NCBI RefSeq assembly: GCF_000379665.1
Contig: NZ_KB903374.1
Coordinates: 1 to 64,000, forward strand
Direction of reading: 5' to 3'
DNA: 64,000 nt
Source: Butyricimonas synergistica DSM 23225
Lineage (GTDB): Bacteria; Bacteroidota; Bacteroidia; Bacteroidales; Marinifilaceae
This document shows positions 25,590-34,450 of this stretch, piece by piece. The position numbers and the translations under genes are program-made. Below the pieces are notes generated by a model. It searched no databases and was not told the DNA's origin. It saw only the letters and a list, made by a program, of their open reading frames with translations. The first letter of the stretch is position 1. Each line of letters begins with the position of its first letter.

Positions 25590-25943
25590 TTAAAATTTCT
25601 TCTCTTTAATTTTTGCTTTCTTTCCGGTAAGATCACGGAAATAATAAATTCTAGCTCTACGAACAACACCTTTTTTGTTCACCTCAATTGATTGAATATA
25701 AGGAGAATTGAAAGGAATGATACGTTCTACTCCAACGTTACCAGACATTTTTCTAACCGTAAAGGTTTTGGTGGTACCTGTACCCTTGATTTGGATAACT
25801 ACACCTTTGAAAATCTGAACACGTTCTTTGCTCCCCTCGATAATCTTGTAATGTACACTGATGGTATCACCTGTAGAAAATACGGGAAGTTCTGTAGCAT
25901 TTTCTCTTGCAAAAGCTTGTTCCGCAATTTTAATTAAATCCAT
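25590..25943 (-). CDS. rplS: Ribosomal protein L19 (bL19)
   Basis: A 117-residue protein with [27 protein letters not shown] and the basic [15 protein letters not shown] end, all typical of bL19. It is located at the interface of the two ribosomal subunits. It is transcribed alone here, with a terminator right behind it. Confidence 0.97.
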   Translation of the reverse strand: MDLIKIAEQAFARENATELPVFSTGDTISVHYKIIEGSKERVQIFKGVVIQIKGTGTTKTFTVRKMSGNVGVERIIPFNSPYIQSIEVNKKGVVRRARIYYFRDLTGKKAKIKEKKF

Positions 25944-26087
25944 TGTCTTTATTTTAAAAGGTTCATTTATCGAACGCAGTATTACGACTTTCAGTCTTCA
26001 ATGTAAGAGACTGCGTACGTTTCAAAATTGAGTGGCAAAGGTATAAAAATAAATATTCCGGTGCAAGCATCGGAATATTTATTTTGT

Positions 26088-26165
26088 TACAAGTTCACAA
26101 GTTACAGGTTGCAGGTTCTCGAACTTGTGACTTGCAGAACCGTAGGCTCAACTTGTAACCTGCAA
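26088..26165. repeat. ACAAGTTACAGGTTGCAGG-type repeat cluster
   Basis: Words such as ACAAGTTACAGGTTGCAGG, GAACTTGTGACTTGCAG and CAACTTGTAACCTGCAACC follow each other in both senses between rplS and the dipeptidase gene. They can fold into several hairpins. No gene fits. Confidence 0.65.
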
Positions 26166-26169
26166 CCGA

Positions 26170-26204
26170 AATTAGAAGTAGTAGCTATTCTACTACTTCT
26201 AATT
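26170..26204. terminator. Hairpin that contains the end and stop codon of the dipeptidase gene
   Basis: AATTAGAAGTAGTAG pairs perfectly with CTACTACTTCTAATT (15 bp). The 5-base loop holds the TAG stop of the minus-strand gene and one stem arm encodes its last five or so residues. The better T-run (TTTTTT) is on the plus side. Confidence 0.7.
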
Positions 26205-27882
26205 TTTTACCGGTTTGCTCGATAATCATGCGCAAATACCACTCCGGTAGTGCCGGTTGCTCTACTTTCGGGTTCTTTTGTCCGGGAATAGCTGTTTTCA
26301 CGTTTCCGTCCATGTATTTGCAGAACAAATAGCCATAGAAATCTCTCCACGTGTCAACTAATTGATTACCCGTGTTACAAGAGAAGTCTGTTAAGAATTC
26401 TATTGCGGCATTCTTGTCTTTTGCCAACATTTCTTTTGCTCCGGCATCAATCATTTGCACGAAATTCACGTATTGTTTTTCCAGGGCTACTTGTTTCTCC
26501 CGAATTTCCGGGTGAATCAGGTTATAACGGGTGTAAGCAAAGTTCGTCACTTGGTTGAATACCCAGAAAGCAGCCTTGTTCGTGAATTCCATCATACTGC
26601 CATTGCCCTCGGCGAATGCGAACGGTACTTCCGTTGAAACGGTGTACATCGGGAAATATACCGTGCTGGCTGCGTCGTCTACGCCGAACCAAAGGATACC
26701 TCCGATTTCGTTGGGTAACCAGCCTCTACATTGAGCGACAAAGGTAAACCCGGTTTGTTGTGTGGCAGTTGCTCTCTCGTGAACATATTCTTTACCGTCT
26801 ACTTTAAAGCTCATCGGACGCCATCTGTAAGGACATTCGTAAGGTCCGGCTCCCATATCTTTGCTCATATCCAATTCTGTCCCTTCCAAGTGATCGCGCA
26901 TGAAGTCCATCACTTGAAGTACGTCAATTTTTTCACTCGGCTTAATCCACAAAGGCATACGGTTCGTGGCGTATCCTTTGGCATCCCGTTGGATATTTCT
27001 TCCGTTTGCGTAATCAAAGTATTGTCCCATGTCCGGGTTCACGGCATTGAAGAATGCCCATACGCGAATCTCGCAAGCCCGAGCCCCGCTAAAATCAACT
27101 GGAGCGTAGGTGTCAGAGAAACTAAAATCTTTATTTTTAGCGTCTTGTGGATAGAATCCTTTTTCCTTCGCGAAAGAAATCACGTCTTTAGCATACACGG
27201 TCGTGATGTTCGGGTCGTAAATTTTGTTCATCTTGTCAGAAGAGATAGAAGTTTTGCCTGCTAACGGGAAAGTGGTGATACGAGCTTGATTCGCATGAGC
27301 GGACACGTATCCGTCCGGTACCATACGGGCTACCCAAACGGCTCCTTTTTCTCCTTCACCCTTGCCGATGATTTCAAGAATCCATACTTCATTCGGGTCG
27401 ATGATCGAGATAGACTCGCCACTACTTGCCCAACCGAATTTCTCCACGAGGTCAGTCATGACAACAATTGCCTCGCGGGCGGTCTTTGCGCGTTGCAGCG
27501 TGATGTAGATTGCGCTACCGTAATCGATGATAGCCCCGGCTTGGGTTTCCAGCTCTTTTCTTCCGCCGTATGTCGTTTCAGAGATAGCCAGCTGGTGTTC
27601 GTTCATGTTACCGACTACATTATATGTATGTGCAACCTGGGGAATCTTACCCATGTATTTGCCGGTATCCCACTCGTAAACGTCGAGCATACTCCCGGCA
27701 GGCCAATCTTTTGCAGGCCAGTGATATAATTCTCCGTACAACACGTGAGAGTCTGCGGAGTAGGTAACCATAGTAGATCCGTCTTTCGTGGATCCTTTCG
27801 TGAACAAAAAGTTCGTGCACGCCATCGTGTAGGAAGTGCAACAAACCAATGCCAATGTAATTAAGGTGTTTACTTTTCTCAT
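26185..27882 (-). CDS. Secreted C69 family dipeptidase
   Basis: A 565-residue protein with a signal peptide ending at Ala21. The mature protein starts CTNFLFTKGSTKDGS, so Cys22 is the N-terminal nucleophile that this family (C69, PepD-like) exposes by processing. Later segments such as YGGRKELETQ, ISETTYGG and CPYRWRPMSFKVDGKEYVHERATATQQTG, with CRGWLPNEIGG, are typical of the secreted Bacteroidota branch. It hydrolyses short peptides in the periplasm or outside. It is the last gene of a run with DUF4293 and the phosphorylase, though a 34-bp gap and separate roles leave the operon open. Confidence 0.9.
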   Translation of the reverse strand: MRKVNTLITLALVCCTSYTMACTNFLFTKGSTKDGSTMVTYSADSHVLYGELYHWPAKDWPAGSMLDVYEWDTGKYMGKIPQVAHTYNVVGNMNEHQLAISETTYGGRKELETQAGAIIDYGSAIYITLQRAKTAREAIVVMTDLVEKFGWASSGESISIIDPNEVWILEIIGKGEGEKGAVWVARMVPDGYVSAHANQARITTFPLAGKTSISSDKMNKIYDPNITTVYAKDVISFAKEKGFYPQDAKNKDFSFSDTYAPVDFSGARACEIRVWAFFNAVNPDMGQYFDYANGRNIQRDAKGYATNRMPLWIKPSEKIDVLQVMDFMRDHLEGTELDMSKDMGAGPYECPYRWRPMSFKVDGKEYVHERATATQQTGFTFVAQCRGWLPNEIGGILWFGVDDAASTVYFPMYTVSTEVPFAFAEGNGSMMEFTNKAAFWVFNQVTNFAYTRYNLIHPEIREKQVALEKQYVNFVQMIDAGAKEMLAKDKNAAIEFLTDFSCNTGNQLVDTWRDFYGYLFCKYMDGNVKTAIPGQKNPKVEQPALPEWYLRMIIEQTGKKLEVVE

Positions 27883-27916
27883 CTTCAGTTATTGGTTTAT
27901 ATAATTGATTTAATTA

Positions 27917-28378
27917 TTATCGAATCCGGTCGAGCGATTTCAGTAACTTGATGTCCTTGAAAATCCCTCTCATCCCCAGGTACGTGAATACCACGCAAAT
28001 TAAGGGGAATATAAAACTAAGCTTATACAGGATATCGGCATCTATTTTATTCTGGAATTGGTTAATATGATACCACATCAATATCGTGGAGCCCACCAGA
28101 AGGATAATTTCAACAATGCACAGGCGAAGCTGTAAAAAGCGTTTCTTGTAAAGGAAAATTGTCACTAGGGGCAGACCGATCGTGAAAATATTCAGGATAA
28201 GTAAAGCCCAATAATGTGCTTGAAGGGCAGATCGCTCGCCGATCAGCACGACTCCGTAAGTGAAAAAATTGTAACTTGCATCGTTGGGAACAACTACTTG
28301 GGCAATGGGGACAAATAAAGGCATTGTCATGATAAGGGCAACGATGAGCAGGTAGAGGGTTTGTATTCTTTGTATCAT
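27917..28378 (-). CDS. DUF4293 family membrane protein
   Basis: A 153-residue protein with four membrane helices, opening MIQRIQTLYLLIVALIM, which is the hallmark start of DUF4293. Charged residues are few until the C-terminal KDIKLLKSLDRIR. Function unknown. It follows the nucleoside phosphorylase gene by 16 bp on the same strand and precedes the C69 dipeptidase. Confidence 0.85.
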   Translation of the reverse strand: MIQRIQTLYLLIVALIMTMPLFVPIAQVVVPNDASYNFFTYGVVLIGERSALQAHYWALLILNIFTIGLPLVTIFLYKKRFLQLRLCIVEIILLVGSTILMWYHINQFQNKIDADILYKLSFIFPLICVVFTYLGMRGIFKDIKLLKSLDRIR

Positions 28379-28394
28379 ATTAAAAATAAAAAAA

Positions 28395-29273
28395 TTAACG
28401 TACGAGTGAATCTAAGGTATATTCAACAAGCTTTTTCATGTAAGGTTTATAATTGGAGGAAGCATCCCCGGTTGTCCGGTTGGCGATAATCAGGCAGATC
28501 GTGGTAGCATGGTGTCCCATGAGTGCCGATAGTCCCGCGATGGCTGCACTTTCCATTTCATAGTTCACGATTTTGTGACCGTTAAAGTGGAAACGGGCTA
28601 TTTCGTCATTCACGGCAGGCATTTCTATGGGTAACCGAAGCACCCGTCCCTGGGGACCGTAAAATCCGTTTGCCGTGAGCGTCACGCCTTTTACCGTTAC
28701 GCCCTCCGTGTGCAGTTTGTTCACCAATTCCGGAGAAGCCTTTACGGCATATGGTCGGGCAGCAAGCGAGGTCCAATGGCATTCTTTGATAAACGTATCT
28801 TCAAAAGCCGTGTCACATACCCTTTCGTTGTCCCGGTAGAAACGCAATACGCCGTCGATTCCCAGGCTCATCTCGGATATCACGAACGAGTGTACCGGAA
28901 CATCAGCCTGCACGGAACCGGATGTGCCAATGCGCACTATATTCAAGTGTTTTTTCTCGGTCTTGATTTCTTTGGTTTGCAAGTCGATATTCACGAGGGC
29001 ATCAAGTTCGTTCATCACGATGTCAATGTTGTCGGGACCGATACCCGTGGAGATGACGGATATCCGTTTCCCCCGGTAGTGTCCGGTGACGGTGTGAAAT
29101 TCCCGGTCGCTTTTTCTGATCTCGATCGTGTCGAAATAAGAGGCGATCATTTCTACTCTCGACGGATCGCCCACGAGGATAATCTGGTCTGCCAAATCCT
29201 CGGGATGCAGATGAAGATGAAAGACGCTACCGTCTTCATTCGTGATTAATTCGGATGATTTTATCGGCTCCAT
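28395..29273 (-). CDS. Nucleoside phosphorylase (uridine phosphorylase-like)
   Basis: A 292-residue enzyme of the PNP/UDP family. The phosphate-binding start is ILVGDPSRVEMIA, the middle has RIGTSGSVQADVPV, and the nucleoside-binding stretch is NYEMESAAIAGLSALMGH with the Met-Glu pair that holds ribose. It splits a nucleoside with phosphate into base and ribose-1-phosphate for salvage. The ATG at 29273 is chosen over the one at 29327, which would add 18 unusual residues and come close to the terminator of rny. Uridine is the likeliest substrate but purine use cannot be ruled out. Confidence 0.85.
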   Translation of the reverse strand: MEPIKSSELITNEDGSVFHLHLHPEDLADQIILVGDPSRVEMIASYFDTIEIRKSDREFHTVTGHYRGKRISVISTGIGPDNIDIVMNELDALVNIDLQTKEIKTEKKHLNIVRIGTSGSVQADVPVHSFVISEMSLGIDGVLRFYRDNERVCDTAFEDTFIKECHWTSLAARPYAVKASPELVNKLHTEGVTVKGVTLTANGFYGPQGRVLRLPIEMPAVNDEIARFHFNGHKIVNYEMESAAIAGLSALMGHHATTICLIIANRTTGDASSNYKPYMKKLVEYTLDSLVR

Positions 29274-29311
29274 AATCTGTTTACTTTTTGAGCAACCAAA
29301 TTTAGTAAAAC

Positions 29312-29347
29312 AAATAATACCGGACAAATGTTTGCCCGGTATTATTT
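29312..29347 (-). terminator. Terminator of rny
   Basis: AAATAATACCGG and CCGGTATTATTT form a 12-bp stem about 40 bp beyond the rny stop. It overlaps the region where an over-long phosphorylase frame would begin. Confidence 0.85.
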
Positions 29348-29386
29348 GGTTTCATGAAATTAACCCGAATGAATGGGCTAAATGAA

Positions 29387-30922
29387 TTATTTTGCGTAAT
29401 TAATCGCTCTGGTTTCGCGGATTACCGTAACTTTTACCTGTCCGGGGTAAGTCATTTCATCCTGTATTTTCTTGGCTATCTCGTATGAAATCTTTTCTGC
29501 TTCGGCATCGGAAACTTTTTCACTTCCTACCACGACACGAAGCTCGCGACCTGCCTGAATGGCGTATGTTTTAACCACTCCATTGTATGACAGAGCCATG
29601 TCTTCCATTTCTTTCAGGCGTTTGATATAAGATTCCACGACTTCCCGTCTTGCTCCCGGGCGTGCCCCCGAAATAGCATCACAAGCTTGCACGATAGGAG
29701 CGATCATCGTAGTCATTTCAACCTCCTCGTGGTGAGCCCCAATAGCATTGCAAATATCCGGTTTCTCTTTGTATTTTTCAGCTAAGCGCATACCGAGGAT
29801 TGCGTGCGGCAATTCCGGCTCGTCGTCGGGCACCTTGCCGATGTCATGCAATAATCCGGCACGTTTTGCTTTCTTCACGTTCAGTCCTAGTTCGGCAGCC
29901 ATGATGGCGCAAAGATTCGCGGTTTCACGGGCGTGTTGCAATAGGTTCTGTCCATAGGAAGAACGGTATTTCATTTTACCTACGAGACGGATCAATTCCG
30001 GATGCAAGCCGTGGATGCCGAGGTCGATTGTGGTACGTTTACCTGTCTCCACGATTTCTTCCTCTATTTGTTTTTTCACTTTATTCACGACTTCCTCGAT
30101 ACGTGCCGGGTGGATACGTCCGTCTGTTACCAGTTGATGTAAAGACAAACGGGCGATTTCACGTCTTACCGGGTCAAATCCGGAAAGTACAATGGCTTCC
30201 GGGGTATCGTCCACGATAATCTCTACTCCGGTGGCGGCTTCAAGTGCCCGAATGTTACGTCCTTCGCGCCCGATGATGCGTCCCTTGATCTCGTCCGAGT
30301 CGATGTGGAATATAGATACGGCGTTCTCCGTGGCAGTTTCCGTGGCAACCCGTTGAATGGTTTTAACCACGATCTTTTTTGCTTCCATGTTAGCCGTCAT
30401 CTTTGCTTCTTCCATGATCTCGTTCACGTAAGACATGGCCTCGGTTTCCGCCTCGTCTTTCAGCGAACTGATCAATTTCTCTTTCGCCTGTTCCGCCGAC
30501 ATCCCGGAGATGGCCTCCAGTTGTTCGATTTGTTGCTTTTTGTATTTATCCAGTTCCGCGTGTTTCTTCTCCCACAATTCCTTTTGCGCTTCCAGCGTTT
30601 CTTGTTGTACTTCCGCCTCTTTTATCTTGCGTTGGCATTCTTCCATTTTGCGAGCCAACTCGGCGTCTTTTTGTTTCAGCTTATTTTCAGCGAGAAGAAT
30701 TTTGCTATTTCGGGCATTTACCTGCTTCTCGTGTTCTGCCTTGATTTGCAAGAACTTCTCCTTTGCTTGCAGAATCTTGTCCTTCTTGATCACTTCCGCC
30801 TCGGCTTCCGCTTCTTTGATGATGTTTTTGCTTCTATATTTTAAGGTCATGTTTATCAGCATATAGCCTATAAGCAATCCTACAACTAAAGCAATAACAC
30901 CGGTAATTATAGTTGTTATCAT
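29387..30922 (-). CDS. rny: Ribonuclease Y
   Basis: A 511-residue endoribonuclease. It has one N-terminal membrane helix (about 3-25), a long charged coiled coil (about 30-170), a KH domain with [15 protein letters not shown] near 215-230, and an HD domain with LLHDIGK followed by AHHEE. RNase Y starts mRNA decay at the membrane. All domains and the HD metal residues are present and the length matches the family. It follows the 6S RNA and zapA on the same strand. Confidence 0.97.
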   Translation of the reverse strand: MITTIITGVIALVVGLLIGYMLINMTLKYRSKNIIKEAEAEAEVIKKDKILQAKEKFLQIKAEHEKQVNARNSKILLAENKLKQKDAELARKMEECQRKIKEAEVQQETLEAQKELWEKKHAELDKYKKQQIEQLEAISGMSAEQAKEKLISSLKDEAETEAMSYVNEIMEEAKMTANMEAKKIVVKTIQRVATETATENAVSIFHIDSDEIKGRIIGREGRNIRALEAATGVEIIVDDTPEAIVLSGFDPVRREIARLSLHQLVTDGRIHPARIEEVVNKVKKQIEEEIVETGKRTTIDLGIHGLHPELIRLVGKMKYRSSYGQNLLQHARETANLCAIMAAELGLNVKKAKRAGLLHDIGKVPDDEPELPHAILGMRLAEKYKEKPDICNAIGAHHEEVEMTTMIAPIVQACDAISGARPGARREVVESYIKRLKEMEDMALSYNGVVKTYAIQAGRELRVVVGSEKVSDAEAEKISYEIAKKIQDEMTYPGQVKVTVIRETRAINYAK

Positions 30923-30977
30923 ATTCGTAACTTGAATTTATAGTTGTTATATTATATTTTGGTGTTTTTTGTTCAAA

Positions 30978-31162
30978 CAAAAAACCCGCACTATTTCTCT
31001 TTAAAAAACCCCTGTTAGACACGGGTAGAGCTGCCGTTAGATTCAGACTTCCACTGTCCTGACGGAACCCCGAAGGGTCGAGGCCTGTCTTTGGCTAACA
31101 AAGCTTCACTCTAATTGGTTAAGTGTTGAGTTTTCCAGTTAAATACGAAATAATGCGGGTAT
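30978..31162 (-). ncRNA. ssrS: 6S RNA
   Basis: The interval between zapA and rny folds into one long rod on the minus strand. The closing stem is ACCCGCA at the 5' end (31160) with TGCGGGT at the 3' end (30985), followed by TTTTTTG. The inner parts, such as CTCGACCCTTCGGGGTTCCG and ACCCGTGTCTAACAGGGGT, form further stems and leave an open centre as in 6S RNA. About 180 nt is the normal size, and the place next to zapA is conserved in many bacteria. 6S RNA binds the housekeeping RNA polymerase in stationary phase. Confidence 0.75.
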
Positions 31163-31195
31163 ATCTATTTCCTTTTCAAAGAACTCTATCTTATT

Positions 31196-31483
31196 CTACT
31201 CTTTCACAAATCCATCCAGCCTACTACTAATCTCTCTCACTCTATCTAATACGGGCTCGATATTATTTTGTTTCTCGGCTTCCAACATTTTTACCGTAAA
31301 TTGTAGTGCGGTAACTGCCAGAAAGTCGACGGGATCGGCATTTGCATACTTTTCCCTATATTTTGCAATCTTACTATTTATTAGCTGGGCGGCTTTTCTG
31401 ATCGCCTCTTCTTCCTCTCTCTCAATGGTCAGAACGCAAGGCCTACCGGCTATATTTAACGTGATAGTAAGTTTATCATTCAT
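31196..31483 (-). CDS. zapA: Cell division protein ZapA
   Basis: A 95-residue protein: a small N-terminal alpha/beta head (TITLNIAGRPCVLTIEREEE) followed by a coiled coil (about 50-95). This layout and the adjacent coiled-coil gene and 6S RNA identify ZapA, which cross-links FtsZ filaments at the division site. It starts 2 bp after the upstream coiled-coil gene. Confidence 0.9.
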   Translation of the reverse strand: MNDKLTITLNIAGRPCVLTIEREEEEAIRKAAQLINSKIAKYREKYANADPVDFLAVTALQFTVKMLEAEKQNNIEPVLDRVREISSRLDGFVKE

Positions 31484-31485
31484 AT

Positions 31486-31776
31486 TTAATTATTCAAAAG
31501 AGCAATACATTTATCAATCTCCCGCACAAGTTGGCTTATTCTATTTTTTGCCTCGGAACTTCCTTCTCCAGTTGAAATAGCGGTTGCCACCTTCAATGTT
31601 TTGATTTCTTCATGTAATTTTATGTTCTCGCTTTTCATTCGTTCGATCCGGCTTTGGAGTTCTTTCATCTCCGCTTCCATCTCTCTGCTCTTGTCCAGCG
31701 AGGATATATATAGTTTTATCAGTCGTTCAATTTTTTCGTTTAGCTCGTTAATAACGGCATCTTCTTTTGCTGTCAT
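31486..31776 (-). CDS. Coiled-coil protein upstream of ZapA
   Basis: A 96-residue protein that is nearly all heptad repeat (INELNEKIERLIKLY, EAEMKELQSRIERMKSENIKL) with a short C-terminal helix. It resembles ZapB-like division proteins in size and style, but clear homology is not visible. The ATG at 31776 is chosen over a TTG at 31797 because the -7 promoter box overlaps the latter. It is the first gene of the zapA operon; a joint role in division is an inference from position. Confidence 0.75.
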   Translation of the reverse strand: MTAKEDAVINELNEKIERLIKLYISSLDKSREMEAEMKELQSRIERMKSENIKLHEEIKTLKVATAISTGEGSSEAKNRISQLVREIDKCIALLNN

Positions 31777-31793
31777 AACATCTTCTTTACACG

Positions 31794-31801
31794 ACAAAGA
31801 T
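31794..31801 (-). promoter_or_regulatory. Promoter -7 box of the zapA operon
   Basis: TATCTTTG on the minus strand fits TAnnTTTG and places transcription start about ten bases before the ATG at 31776. Confidence 0.7.
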
Positions 31802-31864
31802 AGAATAATTTCTTTTAAATATCAAGAGTGTTATTAATTTTGCGGTGAAATTAATTGTTTTTTT

Positions 31865-33538
31865 ATGACAAGGAAAAAATTGTGGAGAGCGATATGGTTA
31901 GCGGGGATCATGCTACCTGTTTTATCATCAAATATTTGCGCGCAATCCGAGCGATTGTTGCATCCATTGCATGGAACTTTACTGCTGAGTGGGAATTTCG
32001 GCGAATTGAGGGCGACGCACCTGCATACCGGGCTTGATTTTAAAACCGGGGGTAGGGAAGGAATGCCTGTCATTTGTGCGAAAGATGGGGTCGTAGCCCG
32101 AGTAAAAGTTTCTCCCGTGGGATACGGGAACGCTTTGTATATCGAACACGAGGGCGGACTCACTACTGTGTATGGGCACCTGAATCGATTCGTGCCTCGG
32201 ATCGCTAAGGTGGTGCGAGAAATACAATATGGCAAGGAATCGTTCGAGATCGATGAGAATCTGTTGGGGCGGCAAATATTCTTCCGGGCGGGAGATACTA
32301 TCGCGTATAGCGGTAATACCGGTTCCTCGGGAGGACCACATTTGCATTTCGAGGTACGCGGAACCGAGAGCGAGCAAGCGTTGAATCCTTTAAATTTTCT
32401 TTCCGTGACGGATGAAACGGGACCTAACGTGCGAGGAGTCTATATCTACACGTTTTCGCCGGAAGGCGTGGGGAATGCTCCCCGTCGGGTTGAAGTGAAG
32501 AATCTCGGGAAACGGATGTATCAAGGTGGAAAAATAAGTGTGCCCGCGGGAATAGTTGGTATTGGCATACAAGCGGATGATTACATGAAAGACTCGTGGA
32601 ATAAGCTTGGTGTGTATGAAATGAAGGTGGTTGCTAGCGGGGAGAATGTTTTTGAAATGAAGATGGATCGCTTGTCTTTTGGTCAAGCGTCCTGGGTAAA
32701 TACCATAAAAGATTTTCACCAGTACAGGGAGGGAAGGTATGTTTACTTGGCTTTCGGGGATTGCCAAACGCAATTGCTTGGCGTGAATAATCGCCAGGGG
32801 GGCTTTGTTGAGGTGCATAAGGATAGTGTGGTGGATGTTTCCGTCGAGTTGCGGGATGCAAATGGAAATCGTTCCCGTGTATCGCTCCAGCTTGTTGGAA
32901 AGCAAACAGGAGCAGGACTAAAGATGCCTGAAGGTGCTAAGGTGCTGACGAGCGAGCGAGGGGGTGTTTTGCAAGAAGGAAAGTATTCTTTGGCGCTGGA
33001 AGCCGGGGCTTTGCCTTATCCTGTCGTTTGTAAGCCTCGTGTTTACCGGAAAGAAAAGGATAGTACGGAGACGATCGAGGTCTTTTCCTTGACGGAGCGG
33101 ATTCAGCCTTTGTTGAAGAATGGGAAATTGTCCGTGCAAGGAAATTTTCCGGATAAATCGGTGCTTTGCTTGTTGGAAGTAAAAGGACGTTTTTCTCCCT
33201 TGAGCACGACTTGGAGTGCTGGGGGGCTGGAAGCATTGCCCCGGGTGTTGGGTGAATACACGATTCGGCAGGATACTGTCGCCCCAATAATATTGTACAC
33301 GGGAGTGAGCGGGAGGAAAGTGCAGTTCCGTATTTTTGATGATTTGTCAGGGATCGCTTCTTACCGGGTGGAGGTGAATGGTAAGTGGTGTTTGTTTAGT
33401 TATGACGCAAAAAATCGACGGCTCGAGGGAAGTTTGAACGAACCGGTTTTCGTGAAGGGAAAGAATCACCTGGTGGTAAAAGTGGAGGATGGTGTGAAAA
33501 ATTTAGCTACCTTTGAAACGGACGTATATAAAAAGTAG
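31865..33538 (+). CDS. Secreted M23 family metallopeptidase
   Basis: A 557-residue protein with a signal peptide ending near ICAQ. The M23 (LytM) domain occupies about residues 35-175: zinc ligands are in HLHTGLDFK (His and Asp) and HLHFEVR (second His), with GYGNALYIEHEGG and GNTGSSGGPHLHF between. It should cut peptidoglycan cross-bridges or stem peptides in the periplasm. The other 380 residues are beta-rich domains of unknown role that end in a Big-like module (DLSGIASYRVEVNGKWCLF). It is read away from the zapA operon and precedes a small TPR gene by 35 bp. Confidence 0.9.
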   Translation: MTRKKLWRAIWLAGIMLPVLSSNICAQSERLLHPLHGTLLLSGNFGELRATHLHTGLDFKTGGREGMPVICAKDGVVARVKVSPVGYGNALYIEHEGGLTTVYGHLNRFVPRIAKVVREIQYGKESFEIDENLLGRQIFFRAGDTIAYSGNTGSSGGPHLHFEVRGTESEQALNPLNFLSVTDETGPNVRGVYIYTFSPEGVGNAPRRVEVKNLGKRMYQGGKISVPAGIVGIGIQADDYMKDSWNKLGVYEMKVVASGENVFEMKMDRLSFGQASWVNTIKDFHQYREGRYVYLAFGDCQTQLLGVNNRQGGFVEVHKDSVVDVSVELRDANGNRSRVSLQLVGKQTGAGLKMPEGAKVLTSERGGVLQEGKYSLALEAGALPYPVVCKPRVYRKEKDSTETIEVFSLTERIQPLLKNGKLSVQGNFPDKSVLCLLEVKGRFSPLSTTWSAGGLEALPRVLGEYTIRQDTVAPIILYTGVSGRKVQFRIFDDLSGIASYRVEVNGKWCLFSYDAKNRRLEGSLNEPVFVKGKNHLVVKVEDGVKNLATFETDVYKK

Positions 33539-33573
33539 TATATACTATATTAAATAACAGAAAAAGGAATAAT

Positions 33574-33849
33574 ATGGAAATAGAAGATATAAAAAAAATA
33601 GCGAAAGAAGGACGTCGGGATGAGGCAATTGAGATGTTGCAGCAAATGTTGGAGCGTAACGAGGGCGAGAGGGAGGAAGTATTGTTGGAATTGGGTGCCG
33701 TGTATTACGCGAAGGGGGACACGACGCAAGCTTTGAATCATCTTAACGAGGTGATGCGAATAAATCCGGGGAATACGAAGGCAAAAAACTACCTGGATAT
33801 AATTAATGGAATATTGAATTATTATTGTAAGGATTTGTTGAATCCTTGA
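33574..33849 (+). CDS. Small TPR protein
   Basis: A 91-residue cytosolic protein made of about two tetratricopeptide repeats (RRDEAIEMLQQML and VLLELGAVYYAKGDTTQALNHLNEVMRINPG), with no signal peptide. A fair AAAGGA lies 7 bases before the ATG. It may bind a partner of the M23 peptidase pathway or simply share the transcript. Confidence 0.85.
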   Translation: MEIEDIKKIAKEGRRDEAIEMLQQMLERNEGEREEVLLELGAVYYAKGDTTQALNHLNEVMRINPGNTKAKNYLDIINGILNYYCKDLLNP

Positions 33850-33893
33850 GGAAATTATATTATCCGAGGGGATTTCCCTCGTGATCCCGTGGT

Positions 33894-34025
33894 AATCCCA
33901 AAGTAATACTACCTCTACTCGGTTACAACATAGTTGTAGTGCTCTTTCATCGCCAGTCGCCAACGGTGGTGTAATTGTGCTATATTAGTGTTGTAAGTAG
34001 GTAGAGGTAGTATTGCTCTGGGATT
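33894..34025. repeat. Large 132-bp stem-loop
   Basis: Arm AATCCCAAAGTAATACTACC with CTCTAC (33894-33918) pairs with 34001-34025, 23 of 25 positions. Inside it TTACAACA at 33923 pairs with TGTTGTAA at 33989. This gives a hairpin with over 30 paired positions. It lies in the 640-bp gap between the TPR gene and rpsU. A smaller perfect hairpin, CGAGGG-GATTT-CCCTCG, is at 33865. Confidence 0.8.
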
Positions 34026-34083
34026 ACTTTGGAATTGCGGGAGGATGAATGATGGGTTGAATAACCGTATTGCTACCCTATTT

Positions 34084-34207
34084 CCGGGGTAATATACTCT
34101 CTCTTTCGGAGCCTCTTCATTGTTTCGCTATAGCAACGATATTATCGTATATCTGTGCTATGGTTGAGGATTGGAGAGGCTTTGGTAAAGGGGGAGTATA
34201 TCCCCGG
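34084..34207. repeat. Second large stem-loop upstream of rpsU
   Basis: CCGGGGTAATATACTC at 34084 pairs with GAGTATATCCCCGG ending at 34207, and GGAGCCTCT at 34108 pairs with AGAGGCTTT at 34175; the loop is about 56 nt. It follows the first stem-loop by 58 bp. A 67-codon frame (34070-34270) over it is not convincing as a gene. Confidence 0.7.
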
Positions 34208-34312
34208 GAATACCGTTTCTTTTCCCCGGAATTTGGCAGGGATGGCGTGTCGTTGGTTGCTTTGTTCTGAAAAAAATAGAAGGTAAAGATTTTATATCTC
34301 AATTAATTGATA

Positions 34313-34320
34313 TATCTTTG
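34313..34320 (+). promoter_or_regulatory. Promoter -7 box of rpsU
   Basis: TATCTTTG fits TAnnTTTG. Transcription from about 34327 gives rpsU a leader of about 160 nt. Confidence 0.6.
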
Positions 34321-34362
34321 CAGCCAGTTTTTTGAATTTTAAATATAAACTTCAATCCGCTT

Positions 34363-34376
34363 GAAAGGGGGTGGTC
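34363..34376 (+). promoter_or_regulatory. Anti-Shine-Dalgarno-complementary stretch in the rpsU leader
   Basis: GAAAGGGGGTGGTC can pair with the 16S rRNA tail CACCUCCUUUC over 11 contiguous positions with one G-U. It is 112 bases before the rpsU ATG, too far to be its ribosome site, and no ATG frame starts a proper distance after it. Confidence 0.55.
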
Positions 34377-34423
34377 AATTATTTTTGAGAGATTAAAAAG
34401 AATACATATATTTAGTTCTAGTA

Positions 34424-34450
34424 CAGCACGATAGCGTGTTGCCATTTTTT
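34424..34450 (+). terminator. Attenuator-like hairpin in the rpsU leader
   Basis: CAGCACG, loop ATAG, CGTGTTG (7 bp, one G-U) followed by CCATTTTTT, 38 bases ahead of the rpsU start. Confidence 0.6.

Noticed and set aside
31777-31797. TTG start for the coiled-coil protein before zapA
   Set aside because: The -7 promoter box overlaps it; the ATG at 31776 fits better.
34070-34270. A 66-codon frame upstream of rpsU
   Set aside because: It lies over the large inverted repeat, has no recognisable features and no promoter.
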